Shown here one piece after another: positions 1-10,802 of a stretch of DNA of 64,000 nt (positions within the stretch are counted from its first letter, which is position 1; every line of letters begins with the position of its first letter). Location of the stretch: NCBI RefSeq assembly GCF_932294415.1, contig NC_065536.1:10591974-10655973 (forward strand), read 5' to 3'. The position numbers and the translations under genes are program-made. The notes beneath the pieces are model-generated. The model was not told the origin of the DNA. It saw nothing but the letters and a program-made list of their open reading frames with translations, and did not search any database. Source of the stretch: Quercus robur (lineage: Eukaryota > Streptophyta > Magnoliopsida > Fagales > Fagaceae).

Positions 1-370
1 GTTTGTAGTAGCCTAAGACTACAACTTTCACTAAACAAATTAACATGATTAAATATTTTGAAAATCTAACCGTTGAATTGTATATTTTTTATGTTCTTAA
101 AACACATGTCAAGTTTCATATCAATCGAATGTTATTTACTATTTTATCCGTAAACTTATTTTTTGCATATAATTTTAGACTATAAAAATTAGAAAATTAA
201 ACATTTGATTGATGACATAAGCTATTGATCTTTAATCTTCTTAAAGTTTTGCAAGTAGGGAGGATATAAGAAAAAAATGCAATCTATTTGTGAAATTGTT
301 AAAATTCATATCCTATAAGAAAATATTGAGTGGAGTTGTAGTCTTAATTTACAACTAAGTTTGTTGCTAT
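1..370 (+). repeat. Dispersed AT-rich repeat R1, copy 1
   Basis: This stretch shares the same succession of blocks with 2476-2800 in direct orientation and with 1325-2190 in inverted orientation. Its ends carry imperfect inverted TTGTAGTC-type motifs, as in a non-autonomous DNA element, but no clean terminal repeat or target duplication could be fixed because the window starts inside or at its edge. It has no coding capacity. Confidence 0.6.
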
Positions 371-1324
371 ACTTTGTCCAAAGTTTAATTATATTAGGCT
401 TAAAAAAATTTAGGGTGGTCACACATTTTTTTTAAGGTAAAAAAATCATAAAATTTTTTAATTTTATATATAATAATGATTTTTTTTCCATGCCAGGATG
501 GTCCTATGACCACCCTGACTCTAAGGTGGAGTCGCTAGTGGTTTGCCTCTTTCTCAAATCAGAGGTTTTTTTTTTTTTAAATTTATTTTCTTTATATTTT
601 CTCTAAAATGAATTAATAAAATATAATGAATTATACTTGATGTTCCAACAAAATTTTTAATTAAATTTTTATTCCATGTGGCAGTACATGTGTCATATGA
701 TGTGGCATACAAATAATTTTTTATTTTCACTATTAGCCACATTTACATTTTTCATTTGTTATTTAATGGCAATGACTACTTTGACACATTACCAAAAGGA
801 TAGGGACTCTATTGACACATTCAAAATATTAGGGTTCAAATTGATATTCAGTGTAAAGGTTAGAGACCAAACTTGTAATATACCCAACATTTTATTTTTG
901 CCCTTAACCAAAAGCTGACACAAGCATCAATGATGCATGTCGAGTACCATTTTCATAAATGATTGCATTGTAATGTATTAAGAAACAATGATTTTGTGTT
1001 TTTGTCTCTATTGATGGTTTGTTATACTAAATGTATGCTTATTTATTTTTTATTTTTGAAACAAATGTATGCTTATTTAGAATTTCATAATGATATATAT
1101 ATTTGTTTATACTTTCGTCTATCTTAACTCTAAGTTTTGGCTCTATCGCTGCATACATTTATGAATAAAGATTACAAGCTAATCCTAAGATGTTAGATTT
1201 TAGTTGGTGAATTCCATGTATGAAACGTATATGCATTTATTTTTTCTTCTTTTGTGAAATTATTAGACAATTAGACATTTAGTCGGCTACAAACTTCAAA
1301 TTATTAGACAATTAAAGATAAGAC
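371..1324. other. Gene-free AT-rich spacer
   Basis: I see no coding, RNA or mobile-element signature here. Reading frames are short and low in complexity. Confidence 0.6.
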
Positions 1325-1916
1325 AAAGTTTTGTTACAAACTTGATTGTAGTCTAAGATTACAATTTTACTAAATATCGTTTTATTAAATATGAATTTTG
1401 ACAAATCTATTATTAGATTATATCTTTTTATATCCCTCACAAAATTTTCAAGATATCAAAGATCAATAACTATGTTATCAATCAATTATTCAAACTAGCA
1501 TGTAACTCCATACATATACATAGATACACTTAAAGGTATACAATAAAATGCATAATATAATTCCTATATATATATATATAATTTAAATACTATTAATAGT
1601 CATTTTTATATTTTGTTAACTCTTTAAAAAATTTCGTAAGAATATTATTAGGTATAAAATGTAAATTATCTATTTTTATTTATTTATTATTGTGAAGCAC
1701 CTTTTTTTTTTTTTTTTTTTTTTTTACGATTCATTTATTCTACACTCTTTGATTTTTGTATTTAATAACTCACTTGGATAAATATTTATAATGTGGTCCC
1801 ACATTTGATTCTAAAATTAAGAAATAAAACTCTTTAATAATAAATAATTTAGGACACATAGCGCAAAATTGAAACTCTAATTTGGAATTTTAATTTGAGT
1901 TTCTCTCAGCTTCACC

Positions 1917-1950
<34 letters not shown>

Positions 1951-2190
1951 AATTACAAGTTTTTGTTGTCTAAAATTATGTAAAAAAAAAGTTTATTGAT
2001 CATATAGTAAATAATATCTGATTGATACAAAATTTGACATGTTTGGTAAGAGCGTAAAGAGCATTCAATCTAATGGTTAGATTTTTAGAATATGTTGCAA
2101 TGTTAATTATTTTAAAGGAAGTGTAGTTTTGGGCTACAACTAAGAAGTGTAACTTTTATGTAAAGCTTGTCTAGGACTAGCCTTAGACCG
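1325..2190 (-). repeat. Repeat R1, inverted copy split by about 490 bp
   Basis: The reverse complement of 1325-1500 matches the 3' half of R1 copy 1, including the block around ATTGATGACATA. The reverse complement of about 1985-2190 matches its 5' half. The intervening 1501-1984 is unrelated and contains an ATT microsatellite, so this looks like one R1 copy interrupted by an insertion. Confidence 0.55.
1918..1950. repeat. (ATT)n microsatellite
   Basis: About eleven uninterrupted ATT triplets are visible, inside the segment that splits the inverted R1 copy. Confidence 0.9.
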
Positions 2191-2475
2191 TGTAACTCCT
2201 ATATATACCCTACCAAAGCAGCATCTAGATAGCTTAAAAGAGTATGAAGGAATGAATGAATTGATGTGTAATGAAAAATAAAAGAAAAGAATCAAATGAT
2301 CTCTTTCTTTTCTTGGATGTTAAATGTAAAGAGAACGAATATTAGGAAAGAAAAAAACATTATGGAACTTCATTATCATTATACATACCTTACTTATTCT
2401 TTGCTTTTTATTTGTGATTTAATCTAATAGGGTAAACATCTATTTTGACTTTTTTTTTTTTTTTTTAAATAGGAA

Positions 2476-2800
2476 AAGTGTGGCTACATGGTGGCTACAA
2501 ATTTTACTAAAAAAAATTAACATGATTACATATTTTGAAAATCTAACCATTAAATTACATGTTCTTTATTTTTTTAACACACATATTCAATTTGTGTCAA
2601 TCGACTGTTATTTACTATTCTATTCTTTGAAATTATTTTTTATGCATAATTTTAAATTACAAAAACTTGAAATTTAAATGTTTGATTAATGACATAACTA
2701 TTGATTTTTGATCTTTTGGAAATTTGGCAAGTATAAAAGATATAAGAAAAAAAAAACCGTTGGTGGATTTGTCAAAATTCACATCCAAAATATGTAAATG
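2476..2800 (+). repeat. Repeat R1, copy 3
   Basis: This is a direct copy of the 1-370 repeat, alignable over most of its length with many substitutions and short indels. A 65-codon open frame inside it is not conserved in the other copies, so I do not read it as a gene. Confidence 0.6.
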
Positions 2801-4177
2801 TATGCGCATTTCTTCTACAATTAAGCAATTTTGGTTGGGATTAAGTTTGTTGATTCATTAATTTACTGGTAAGCCACCAACAATTTTGGCATTTTTTGCA
2901 CTTGCAAATAGTTTTTCTCTTTTGGTGGAAGATCAAGTTAACTTTAGCTGTAGTGGTGGTGACTGAATAGGTCTTACTGGCTAAAATAGTGGATAGTGTT
3001 AGTACGGACAAGCAAGCAAAAAGAAAGAAAATGTAAATGGCAGTAAGAATTCTAGACATGGATCAAAAAAAGATTAAATAAAAGAGAATATATAAGTCTA
3101 ATTTGGCAAGCAAATCATAAATCCATTACCTTATTTCTCTTGTTCCACATGAATCATATAAGTCTAAAGTGGCAAGCAAGCATAAATGCTTTGCTTTGCT
3201 TTGCCTACTTCTCTTTTTTTGGCACAATGGCATAACAATCCTCTATATATATTAGAAGTTCTAAATGAGTTCTACAAATTTGGCTTTCACAAAACTAAAA
3301 TTGAGGCTAACTTGGAACCTTTCTTAGGGTGTTTTGAAGCCAAAATATGGCTCTTATTCAAGTAAGTATTGATATTTGCTTTTGCAAATTTGTTCATAAG
3401 TGTGTGTGTGTATTTTTTCTATTGTTATTTAGAAATGATAGAGTGCTTTGCTTGCTTAAAATTTGTCATATAGATGTCAAATGTGGTAAAATTTCATCAC
3501 ACTTGAAATTGACACTATTGTGTGAGATATATTATTGCTAAATGGTTTAGTTTATGTTACATTTAATATACGTTTGGTAAAATGTATATCACTTAAATAA
3601 CTTATTTCTTGAATCTAAGTTTTTATTAATATCTATAATAGGTTAATTACATGTAATATTTGAAAATAATTAGTTGTTATTTACTATTAAGTGTATAAGA
3701 TTAATTTATTATGTTAGAATACACACCCAAAAAAAAAAAAAAAAACTTATAAGTACGCTTCATAGATCAGTAAGTTTTAAATGCCTAATTACCTTTATAT
3801 TAGAAAATAATAATAATAAAAAATCACCTTAGCAAGATGGTTGTAGAAAAGAAATTTATTCCAGTGGGTTTAGGAAACTATTGTTATTAAAAAAAAAAAA
3901 AAGGAATATAATTTTTTTTTTAAATTTACCCAAAGTCTAATTTGAATCCATTCCTTATCAAATATTCATTTTGTCTCATATTGATAGTAAGATAGTTTAC
4001 ATTCCTTCCCGAATGTTAACCACTCATTTTTTTCCCTCTATTTATCATATGTGGTGAAGAGAGTTTTTGAAATTAAATTTTCTTCATCAAGAACATCCGG
4101 TAGTGTCATTGGGTTTTAAAACTCTTGTCAAAATATTAAAAGACATAAAGATTAAGGGAGTGATAGATTGAGCAACC

Positions 4178-4234
<57 letters not shown>

Positions 4235-4819
4235 AAGAAAAGAAGATTAAGAGAATGATCTAATGGAAAAAAAGGCATAGCTTTTATTCAAGTAGAAACT
4301 ACACAATTACAAATAAGAAATTACCTTGTTGCATTTCTAATGGTAAAATTAGAGTAACATTGAACCATTTTCGTGTAAGCTTTAAGTGAAATTCTAAACA
4401 ATTTCACTCTTTCATTTTTGTATATCCAAATAAAATTTCTTGCTAAAATTTCTCCTGAAGGCTTTGTTGGATTAGCTTTATTGTTTTGAGTTATGTTAGT
4501 TGATCTGGATTAAGTAAAAAATTGCCTAAAAAATAAACTATATCAAATATAAAGGCAAACTTAACTTCACTTTTTACTTGATATATTGAACAAAGACAAA
4601 CTTAAAACTGGGTTTGACATTTTCATTAATGATGACAATTGACATAAAATGGGAAGAATAAAGTAAAAAATGACAATTGACATAATATTTATTTTTAACT
4701 TATTAGGTGCATTGCTTTTAATTAAAAAAAATTATCATTTTATTTTATTTATTTGAAATTTTAAGAAATTAGTTAAAAGACTTCCTATATATGTGAATAC
4801 GATAATGTTAAGTTTTTCA
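2801..4819. other. Gene-free AT-rich spacer with long poly(A) run
   Basis: No conserved coding sequence is recognisable. A purine-rich tract at about 4172-4252 contains a run of nearly 40 A residues. Short open frames at 2841-3059 and 3347-3541 show no family resemblance. Confidence 0.6.
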
Positions 4820-5170
4820 CTTTTGAACATTGCCACCCACCATTTTTAACATTATAGAATTGAAAATACCCACCCGGCCCAACCCATGCCTTCAAAATTT
4901 CGTAATTTCATTGTAAATCCAATTTCTTTACTTATTTTTATTAGACCCACTCAATTCCGAAAAAACCCAGCCGTGCAAACCCATCCTTTAAAACAAAGTC
5001 GAACACCTCATTCCCATTAAAAAAAGAAAAGAAAAAAAAGAGTCCGACACCTGATGTGCTGCTTATTACTAGTCACGCCCAAAATCCTCCTCCGTATACT
5101 CTCTCTCTGTAAGTAACGGTATGAACCCAAACCAAAAAGCTTTGAGTCTTTTTGTTATTAAAATCCTATT
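4820..5170 (+). repeat. Orphan copy of the DC1-gene 5' region
   Basis: This segment matches the DNA upstream of the DC1 genes at 5600-5800 and 10480-10690. It shares the block ending in TACCCACCCGGCCCAACCC and the later block with TAACGGTATGAACCC. No DC1 coding sequence follows, so it is a leftover of an earlier tandem duplication of the cluster. Confidence 0.75.
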
Positions 5171-5599
5171 TATGTATAATCACCTCAATATCTCTAATAT
5201 TTGGTAAGGAAGGTAATTGTAGGAAATAAAATTATTCCAATAGTGGATTTAACAATTTTTTTTTTTTTAGAAGAACCTAATCCCTATTAAATTTTGTCCC
5301 ATAAAGATAGTTTACATTCTTTTTTGAACTAAGCTACAAAATCTTGTCAAAATATTATAAAGATTAAGGGAGTGGTAGAATGAGCATTAAAAAAAAAAAA
5401 AAAATTAAAGAGAGTGATTGAATGAAAGAAAGAGACACACCACACAAAAAAAAGAAAAAGAAAAAAAAGCCGTTATTCTTATTATTTATCCAAAGAAATA
5501 ATATTTTCCTAGTCAAGTAAAAAAAATCACGTTTTTATTATAATGAAATCAATTTATAGAATTCCTAATCCTATGTCTATGTCAATAGATTGTAGCTTA

Positions 5600-5928
5600 T
5601 TAAAATTGTCTTCCACTTTTAACATTGCAAAATTGAAAAGACCCACCCAACAAAAATACCCACCCGGGCCAAACCCATGCCTTTTAAACAATCTGGTCCG
5701 AATAGAAATCTTCCCCCAAATCCTCTGTATATGCTCTGTGACTGTAAGTAATGGTATGAACAGAACCCAAACCAAAAGCTTTGAATCATCAGTTTTTGTT
5801 ATTAAAATCCAAACTCCAAAATGGGTCATTTTACCTGGAAATTTAAAGAAAATGGTGTGTTGTTAGATAGATTCGAAACCAATTCTGACGCATCACTATT
5901 TTGATGATTATGTCATAGAAAGAAGAAG
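5600..5928 (+). promoter_or_regulatory. 5' region of DC1 unit 1
   Basis: The same leader sequence is repeated before DC1 units 2 and 3, up to the ATG. It includes a near-palindromic block, TGATGATTATGTCAT, about 30 bp before the start. Its conservation next to each start codon suggests promoter or 5' UTR. No convincing TATA box position can be fixed. Confidence 0.5.
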
Positions 5929-6327
5929 ATGGAGGAGCCGCAGCAGCAGCACCTTCTACATTTTTCTGATTCAAAGCATCCCCTGGTCTTCGATCAAGAT
6001 AGCAGATATGGACTTACTTGTTGTGGGTGCCAAGAATCAGTTTATGGTCCTAGCTACTATTGTCGAGAAGGTGGATTACAGCATTGGATAGACACCACTC
6101 ATCATAAATCATGTGCGGAATTGCCGCTTGGGTTGCACCATCCCTTGCACCCAATCCATCCTCTCATTCTCTTTGATGAAAAGACACATTATCCTGAAGA
6201 AGAAGAAGAACACAAACAAAAGACCAAATGCCAGCTCTGCAATGAATCTCGCCGACAATACACTTATCGCTGTTACCGCTGCGACTTCAACCTTCACGCC
6301 ACATGTGCTTCTTTTATAACGGTATGA
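5929..6327 (+). pseudogene. DC1 (Cys/His-rich C1) protein, unit 1, 3'-truncated
   Basis: The 132-residue frame starts MEEPQQQHLLHF and carries about two DC1 domains, each built from a His-rich HPL segment followed by paired CxxC motifs and an HxxC end. Domain 1 covers about residues 8-67 (TCCGCQ, then HHKSCAELP). Domain 2 covers about 70-128 (KCQLCNE, CYRCDFNLHATCAS). DC1 proteins bind zinc and are a large plant family with roles in signalling and stress; the exact substrate is unknown. Unit 3 next door has at least eight domains, so this copy is clearly cut short. After ATCAS the sequence jumps into the upstream leader of unit 2, which supplies the stop. The break is the junction of a tandem duplication. 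It may be transcribed, but I consider it a truncated copy. Confidence 0.8.
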
Positions 6328-6490
6328 ACCCAAACCAAAAGCTTTGAATCATCAGTTTTTGTTATTAAAATCCAAACTCCAAAATGGGTCATTTTCCATG
6401 GAAATTTAAAGAAAATGGTGTGTTGTTAGATAGATTCGAAACCAATTCTGACGCATCACTATTTTGATGATTATGTCATAGAACAACAAG
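6317..6490 (+). promoter_or_regulatory. 5' region of DC1 unit 2
   Basis: This is a near-identical copy of the unit 1 and unit 3 leader, from TAACGGTATGAACCC to the ATG. It begins exactly where unit 1 coding sequence breaks off, which marks the duplication junction. Confidence 0.55.
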
Positions 6491-7153
6491 ATGGAGCAGC
6501 CGCAGCAGCAGCAGCACCTTCTACATTTTTGTGATTCAAAGCATCCCTTGGTCTTCGATCAAGACGACAGAAGAGGATATAGTTGTGACGGGTGCCAAGA
6601 ATCAGTTTATGGTCCTGCCTACTACCGCAGGGACATCAGTCTTCATAAATCATGTGCGGAATTGCCGCTTGGGTTGCACCATCCCTTGCACCCAATCCAT
6701 CCTCTCATTCTCTTTGATGAAAAGACACATTATCCTGAAGAAGAAGACAAAGAAAAGACCAAATGCCAAGTCTGCAATGAATCTCGCCGACAATACACTT
6801 ATCGCTGTTACCGCTGCGACTTCAACCTTCACGCCACATGTGCTTCCTTACCGCCCACCATCCAATCTTCTCAAGTCCACCACCACCCATTAACCCCCTT
6901 TTGGAAGTGGATGTCGTTCACTTGTGACCTTTGTGCCAAAGAAGTCAAGGGTATACCTAATCAGTGTGCCCTATGTAATTACTGCATTCATAATACTTGT
7001 GCTTCTTTGCCACGAAATTACCAGTCGAAGCCACCGCCCTGCCTACTCCTCTCTGGTATCTCTCTCTCTTTCTCTCGTTTCTCTTATTCAGTCACACCGA
7101 TTGACGGCAGAAGCGCTGTTCCGATTACCACCCGTGATCTTTACACCGATTGA
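6491..7153 (+). CDS. DC1 domain protein, unit 2, with foreign C-terminus
   Basis: The 220-residue frame begins MEQPQQQQHLLHF. It has three DC1 domains at about residues 9-62 (SCDGCQ, LHKSCAELP), 65-121 (KCQVCNE, CYRCDFNLHATCASLPP) and 130-173 (TCDLCAKEV, CALCNYCIHNTCASLP). The first domain is shortened at YYRRD where unit 1 has YYCRE, so one zinc ligand may be lost. Up to residue about 173 it closely follows unit 3, then the match ends abruptly at nucleotide about 7011. The last 45 or so residues are unrelated and Ser/Pro-rich, because the frame runs into the 5' leader of the MOS2-like gene. The stop lies only 20 bp before the MOS2 ATG. The frame is open and could be expressed as a short DC1 protein, but it is a rearrangement product of a longer gene. 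Confidence 0.7.
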   Translation: MEQPQQQQHLLHFCDSKHPLVFDQDDRRGYSCDGCQESVYGPAYYRRDISLHKSCAELPLGLHHPLHPIHPLILFDEKTHYPEEEDKEKTKCQVCNESRRQYTYRCYRCDFNLHATCASLPPTIQSSQVHHHPLTPFWKWMSFTCDLCAKEVKGIPNQCALCNYCIHNTCASLPRNYQSKPPPCLLLSGISLSFSRFSYSVTPIDGRSAVPITTRDLYTD

Positions 7154-7173
7154 CCTAGTTGATTTCGAAGAAG

Positions 7174-8142
7174 ATGATGAAATTCTCTCTGCAATCCAAA
7201 AAGCCCTCTTCTTCTGTAAAACCTAAACCCATTATCAAACCCTCCGAAGATTCCAAGCAAGTTCAATTCATTACCGAATTCGACGCCTCTTCCAAAACCA
7301 CCCAACCCAAAAGACCCATTCCAGTAATCGCTCCCATCGAGAACGAATGGAGACCTCACAAACGCATGAAGAATCTCGAACTCCCGATCTCCTCTTCCGC
7401 CGCCGCCGCCGCGCCGCCACTCTCCTTCGAGGCCGCGGCACCTGACTCCCTCGATGACAAGACTGCCATATCCTACGGCCTCACTATCCGCAACAACAAA
7501 ACCCCAAAATCCGAATCCAATGGCGGCGGCGTCCACGAACAAGAACTGCTGCCTCCGCCTCCGCCTCCGCCTCCGCCTCGCTCGGGTGTGGAGAACATGA
7601 TGCTACAGAAGCTGAGGGATGATTTGCAGAGGTTACCTGAAGATAATGGTTTTCAAGAGTTTGATGATACGCCGGTTGAGGGTTTCGGCAAGGCTTTGCT
7701 CGCCGGATACGGATGGAAAGAAGGGAGAGGGATTGGGAAGAACGCTAAAGAGGATGTTGAAATTGTTGTACAGAAGAGACACACTGGGAAGCACGGGTTA
7801 GGTTTTGTCGAGAAGGTGGACGAACCATTTAGGTTTTCTGTTGGGAAAATTGTTAGAGTAATTGCAGGGAGAGATGTGGGTTTGAAGGGTCGAATCGTTA
7901 AGGTCTTGGAGAGTAAGTCTGAGGTTGTTTTGGAGCTCTCTAAGAGTGAAGAGAAAGTGCAAGTTCGACTCGAACATCTTGCTGAATTGGGGTCTAAAGA
8001 AGAGGAGATTTGCTTGAAAAAATTGAGAGAAGCAGCATCAAATTCGAAAAAGAGGAAGATGGAGACAACGACAACGACAAAGACCACTAGCATTAAGGCT
8101 TCTTGGCTTAAGAGTCACATTCGGGTTAGGAAGGAAACCTGA
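7174..8142 (+). CDS. MOS2: MOS2-like G-patch/KOW RNA-binding protein, 3'-truncated
   Basis: The frame encodes about 322 residues from MMKFSLQSKKPSS; the second Met gives the start expected for the family. MOS2 (modifier of snc1,2) is a nuclear RNA-binding protein needed for plant innate immunity and linked to microRNA processing and splicing. Visible parts are the conserved N-terminal block (WRPHKRMKNLELP), a proline run, a G-patch (VEGFGKALLAGYGWKEGRG IGKN, about residues 164-195) and one KOW module (GRDVGLKGRIVKV, about 225-275), followed by GSKEEEICLKKLREA and SWLKSHIRVR. The Arabidopsis protein, as I recall it, has about 460 residues and a second KOW. Here homology stops right after SHIRVR, where an LTR-element fragment begins and supplies KET-stop. 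The frame has no other disruption and no introns. The loss of the last third makes full function doubtful, and an intact copy may exist elsewhere. Confidence 0.85.
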   Translation: MMKFSLQSKKPSSSVKPKPIIKPSEDSKQVQFITEFDASSKTTQPKRPIPVIAPIENEWRPHKRMKNLELPISSSAAAAAPPLSFEAAAPDSLDDKTAISYGLTIRNNKTPKSESNGGGVHEQELLPPPPPPPPPRSGVENMMLQKLRDDLQRLPEDNGFQEFDDTPVEGFGKALLAGYGWKEGRGIGKNAKEDVEIVVQKRHTGKHGLGFVEKVDEPFRFSVGKIVRVIAGRDVGLKGRIVKVLESKSEVVLELSKSEEKVQVRLEHLAELGSKEEEICLKKLREAASNSKKRKMETTTTTKTTSIKASWLKSHIRVRKET

Positions 8143-8702
8143 AATATCTGAAAAACTAAACCCCCTCCCCAAAGGATCGGCCTTAAAGGTGCCGCACCTG
8201 GAATTCCTGCCCGAGTTGGGCAATGGAAACCATCGCTCCATTCTCCTGAGGCAATGAGAAAGTCATCCTTCATCGTTTTATTGGATACGGGGAGGCAGGA
8301 GATTAGCTTAACGACCTCGGACCGAGATTTAAGGTAATACCCTCCCTTCTCGACGTAGTGGCACTTGTACAAATGAACCACATCATGCCAGGTCAGGCCT
8401 AGACCCATTCGCTCGTTTAAGACATCTATGCAGCCTAATACCCTAAACATGTTTGGAGTGCACTGATGCGGTGTCAACCTATGGTGGAACAAGTAGTCCC
8501 AGGTAATCCTACGCATGGGGAGTTTCATTCCTCATTCTATAAAGGCAATCATAGAAATGACAACTTCACTCACATCTCTATCTGTCAATACTCCTTCTGG
8601 GGGACAGTACTGCAGAACCACCCCCTGCAGGATGTGGTATTTTGCCCTAAAGGCCTCCATGGCAGCTGGCGTATCTACTAGGTCCTTGAATCTACCCATC
8701 TA
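8115..8702 (-). pseudogene. Plant-mobile-domain-like element ORF with internal stop
   Basis: Read on the minus strand from an ATG at 8702, the frame runs MGRFKDLVDTPAAMEAFR and continues with one in-frame TGA at about 8529-8531 (FIE-stop-GMKLP), then to a stop at 8115. The part with RLTPHQCTPNMFRVLGC and later SGEWSDGFHCPTR resembles the retroelement-borne plant-mobile-domain or putative plant transposon protein family. I recognise this by style, not by search. The tail below about 8190 is unrelated and reads into the junction. It lies antisense to the LTR at 9227-9983 and has its own TATA box about 260 bp upstream of its ATG. It is the antisense extra gene of the retroelement, now inactive. 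Confidence 0.6.
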
Positions 8703-8957
8703 AGTTGAACTGGAGGGAAGAGAATAAAAACCGAGGAGAAAAGTGAAATCCGAGGAGAAATTCAAAACAACGAAACGAACGGAACTTATGAGTATTTCAC
8801 AAACGATCAGTAAGATGCTTGGAAATCTCTTCTAGGAAGGACGCTTCGTAGAAACGGTTATGGAAATTTGAAGAACGGAAGTGTTCGTAGATCTCTGGGC
8901 GTTGGAGTTCTCTGGACTTCTGATATGCAGATAAAAAAGAAAAAATGAGCCTCTCTA

Positions 8958-8974
8958 GTGCTTTATATAGCAAG
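8958..8974 (-). promoter_or_regulatory. Antisense TATA box of the element ORF
   Basis: On the minus strand this reads GCTATATAAAGCAC, a strong plant TATA box. It is followed by a roughly 240-bp pyrimidine-rich leader and the ATG at 8702. The matching cassettes in the two downstream LTR elements have the same TATA type at a similar place relative to their 3' LTRs. Confidence 0.6.
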
Positions 8975-9208
8975 AGAGAGAAAAAGAAAATCACTCCCGC
9001 TCAAGAATTCAAGGAAAAATGCTGGCCGTCAGATCTACGCCTTGCCGTTGGATAAGGGAGACACAAAGCTACCTGGAGTAAATGGCCGCGCCTCGTAAAC
9101 TGTAGCGCGTCAAAAGTGACTGCCCACACACGCGAACTAGGATCTAATTAATTTCATCCTTTGTAATGTCAAAACCCTGCTTTTCTTTTCGAAAGGAGAT
9201 AAAAAACC

Positions 9209-9226
9209 GGAGTTTTGAGGGGCTAT
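9209..9226 (+). other. Polypurine-like tract before the 3' LTR
   Basis: The tract GGAGTTTTGAGGGGCTAT directly precedes the LTR. Its reverse complement flanks the 3' LTRs of the two later elements, which supports its role in plus-strand priming and fixes the element's orientation. Confidence 0.6.
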
Positions 9227-9983
9227 TGCGGGGACCGGCCCAGAATAATAGGTTAGCTGGGCCCTACGCCCGTCCAAGGACCAGTCCATCCGAGGAGACA
9301 TTGTGGCCCAGGCAATCCTTATTTAGGCCCACTAGGGCAAAGAGAACATGTCCGAGGAGTAATTCCTTCTCGGACATTACAAAATCCAAATCAAAGATGC
9401 GTCCCAACCACTGTAGTCCATCCTCCAAATACGTAAAAAGGAAGGAAACCTGAAATATCTCAGCAAAGGCTGCCACCGCCACATTAAATGCATCACAACT
9501 ACTCTCCTGGCCGCATTAATGAAGAGAAGACCCCTGAACAGTGCTACCTTGGCCACTGCAACTCACAAAGAATTGATAAGGGTGTCTGATGGGACAGGTG
9601 CTCAAGTAGGGGTTTGGATGATCAATAAGTGTAAAGCCCAGATAATGGGAGAGGGCCTATATAATATGTAAAAACCCCCTAAAAGAGAGGGATAGAAAAA
9701 AAAAAAAAAAAAAAAAAAAGGGAATGAACACAGGAGAGAAATTTTATTGTATGAATATATGCCTATGAATAAAGTTTCAAGCCTGATCACTTGAGAGAGA
9801 TCTTTCTTCACGTCCATCTTTTGCGCTCTTGTTTCTGTATTTCCTTAACCCATGCAACAAACCATCTAAGCTAACTGAAACCAAGTTCTTTAGCCCATAC
9901 TCTACAAAAAAATTCATTATGTGGGACTTCTTGGGCCAAGACTTATCCGACAAGGATTGGACCATTAAAATTGTGCCCCTACA
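9227..9983 (+). repeat. 3' LTR of the truncated retroelement
   Basis: This 757-bp segment starts TGCGGGGACC and ends GCCCCTACA, giving TG...CA termini. It contains a TATA-like CTATATAATAT at 9658-9668 and a later AATAAAG at about 9768. It ends against an AT dinucleotide run, so no target duplication can be checked. Confidence 0.7.
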
Positions 9984-10479
9984 TATATATATATATATTT
10001 GTAAATAATCTAACTTTTATCTTTTTTTTTTAAAAAAAATAGCTTTTAACTTTTTGTAAAACATTTAACGTAAAAGTTATCAAAAACCATTTATTTTGAT
10101 TAAAACTACGCAAATAAGCAAAAGCCAAACACACACTTGAGGCTCTTGTGAGTTGACCATTTGAAGTCCTTGCTAATTCAAACTTTGTTTGATTAGTCTC
10201 AAGTTTAAGGATTTACACATTGTACTTTCATTTTTAAATTTCTATTTGAGTTTTTTTTTTTTATATTTTTTTATTTTTTTTTTATTTTATTGTTTTAGGT
10301 ACTTTTGTGTTCTCTATCACAAACATAGAGTACTAGTTCCTTTCTTGATAAAAATTTTATTACTTATAATAAAATTAAAAATAGAATAGATGTATTACCA
10401 TTGTTGTTGATTTTTTTTTAAAAAAACAACTTTAACTATTTTTTAGGTGTTTTATTTTACTTTTGACGTCAAAAAAAAA
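9984..10479. other. Gene-free AT-rich spacer
   Basis: The stretch is T-rich and has no recognisable coding or element sequence. No trace of the missing MOS2 3' end is seen here. Confidence 0.6.
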
Positions 10480-10802
10480 TTGTCTTCCACTTTTAACATT
10501 GCAAAATTGAAAAGACCCACCCAACAAAAATACCCACCCGGGCCAAACCCATGCCTTTTAAACAATCTGGTCCGAATAGGAATCTTCACGCCCAAATCCT
10601 TTGTATATGCTCTGTGACTGTAAGTAAGTAACGGTATGAACCCAAACCAAAAGCTTTGAATCATCAGTTTTTGTTATTAAAATCCAAACTCCAAAATGGG
10701 TCATTTTACATGGAAATTTAAAGAAAATGGTGTGTTGTTAGATAGATTCGAAACCAATTCTGACGCATCACTATTTTGATGATTATGTCATAGAACAACA
10801 AG
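10480..10802 (+). promoter_or_regulatory. 5' region of DC1 unit 3
   Basis: This is a copy of the unit 1 leader (5600-5928) up to the start codon, with the same TAACGGTATGAACCC block and the same near-palindrome before the ATG. Confidence 0.55.

Larger units (their letters stand above)
8129..9983 (+). mobile_element. Truncated LTR retroelement interrupting the MOS2-like gene
   Basis: The right end is an LTR in plus orientation preceded by a polypurine-like tract. The left LTR is missing except for a 22-bp stretch at 8129-8150, identical to LTR interior 9440-9461. That stretch starts where MOS2 homology stops. No gag-pol is present. The interior holds the antisense ORF and its promoter. Because the left end lies within an LTR and the MOS2 3' end is not found after 9983, the present state needs a deletion as well as insertion. 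Confidence 0.7.

Noticed and set aside
554..918. Overlapping small frames on both strands
   Set aside because: They are low-complexity, AT-rich, and have no family resemblance or conserved copy in the window.
7141..7542. A 133-codon minus-strand frame overlapping the MOS2-like gene
   Set aside because: It is the antisense shadow of a well-recognised coding region and is Gly/Arg-rich because of the GC-rich sense codons.
7653..8093. A 146-codon minus-strand frame in the MOS2-like gene
   Set aside because: It is an antisense shadow of the G-patch/KOW coding sequence.
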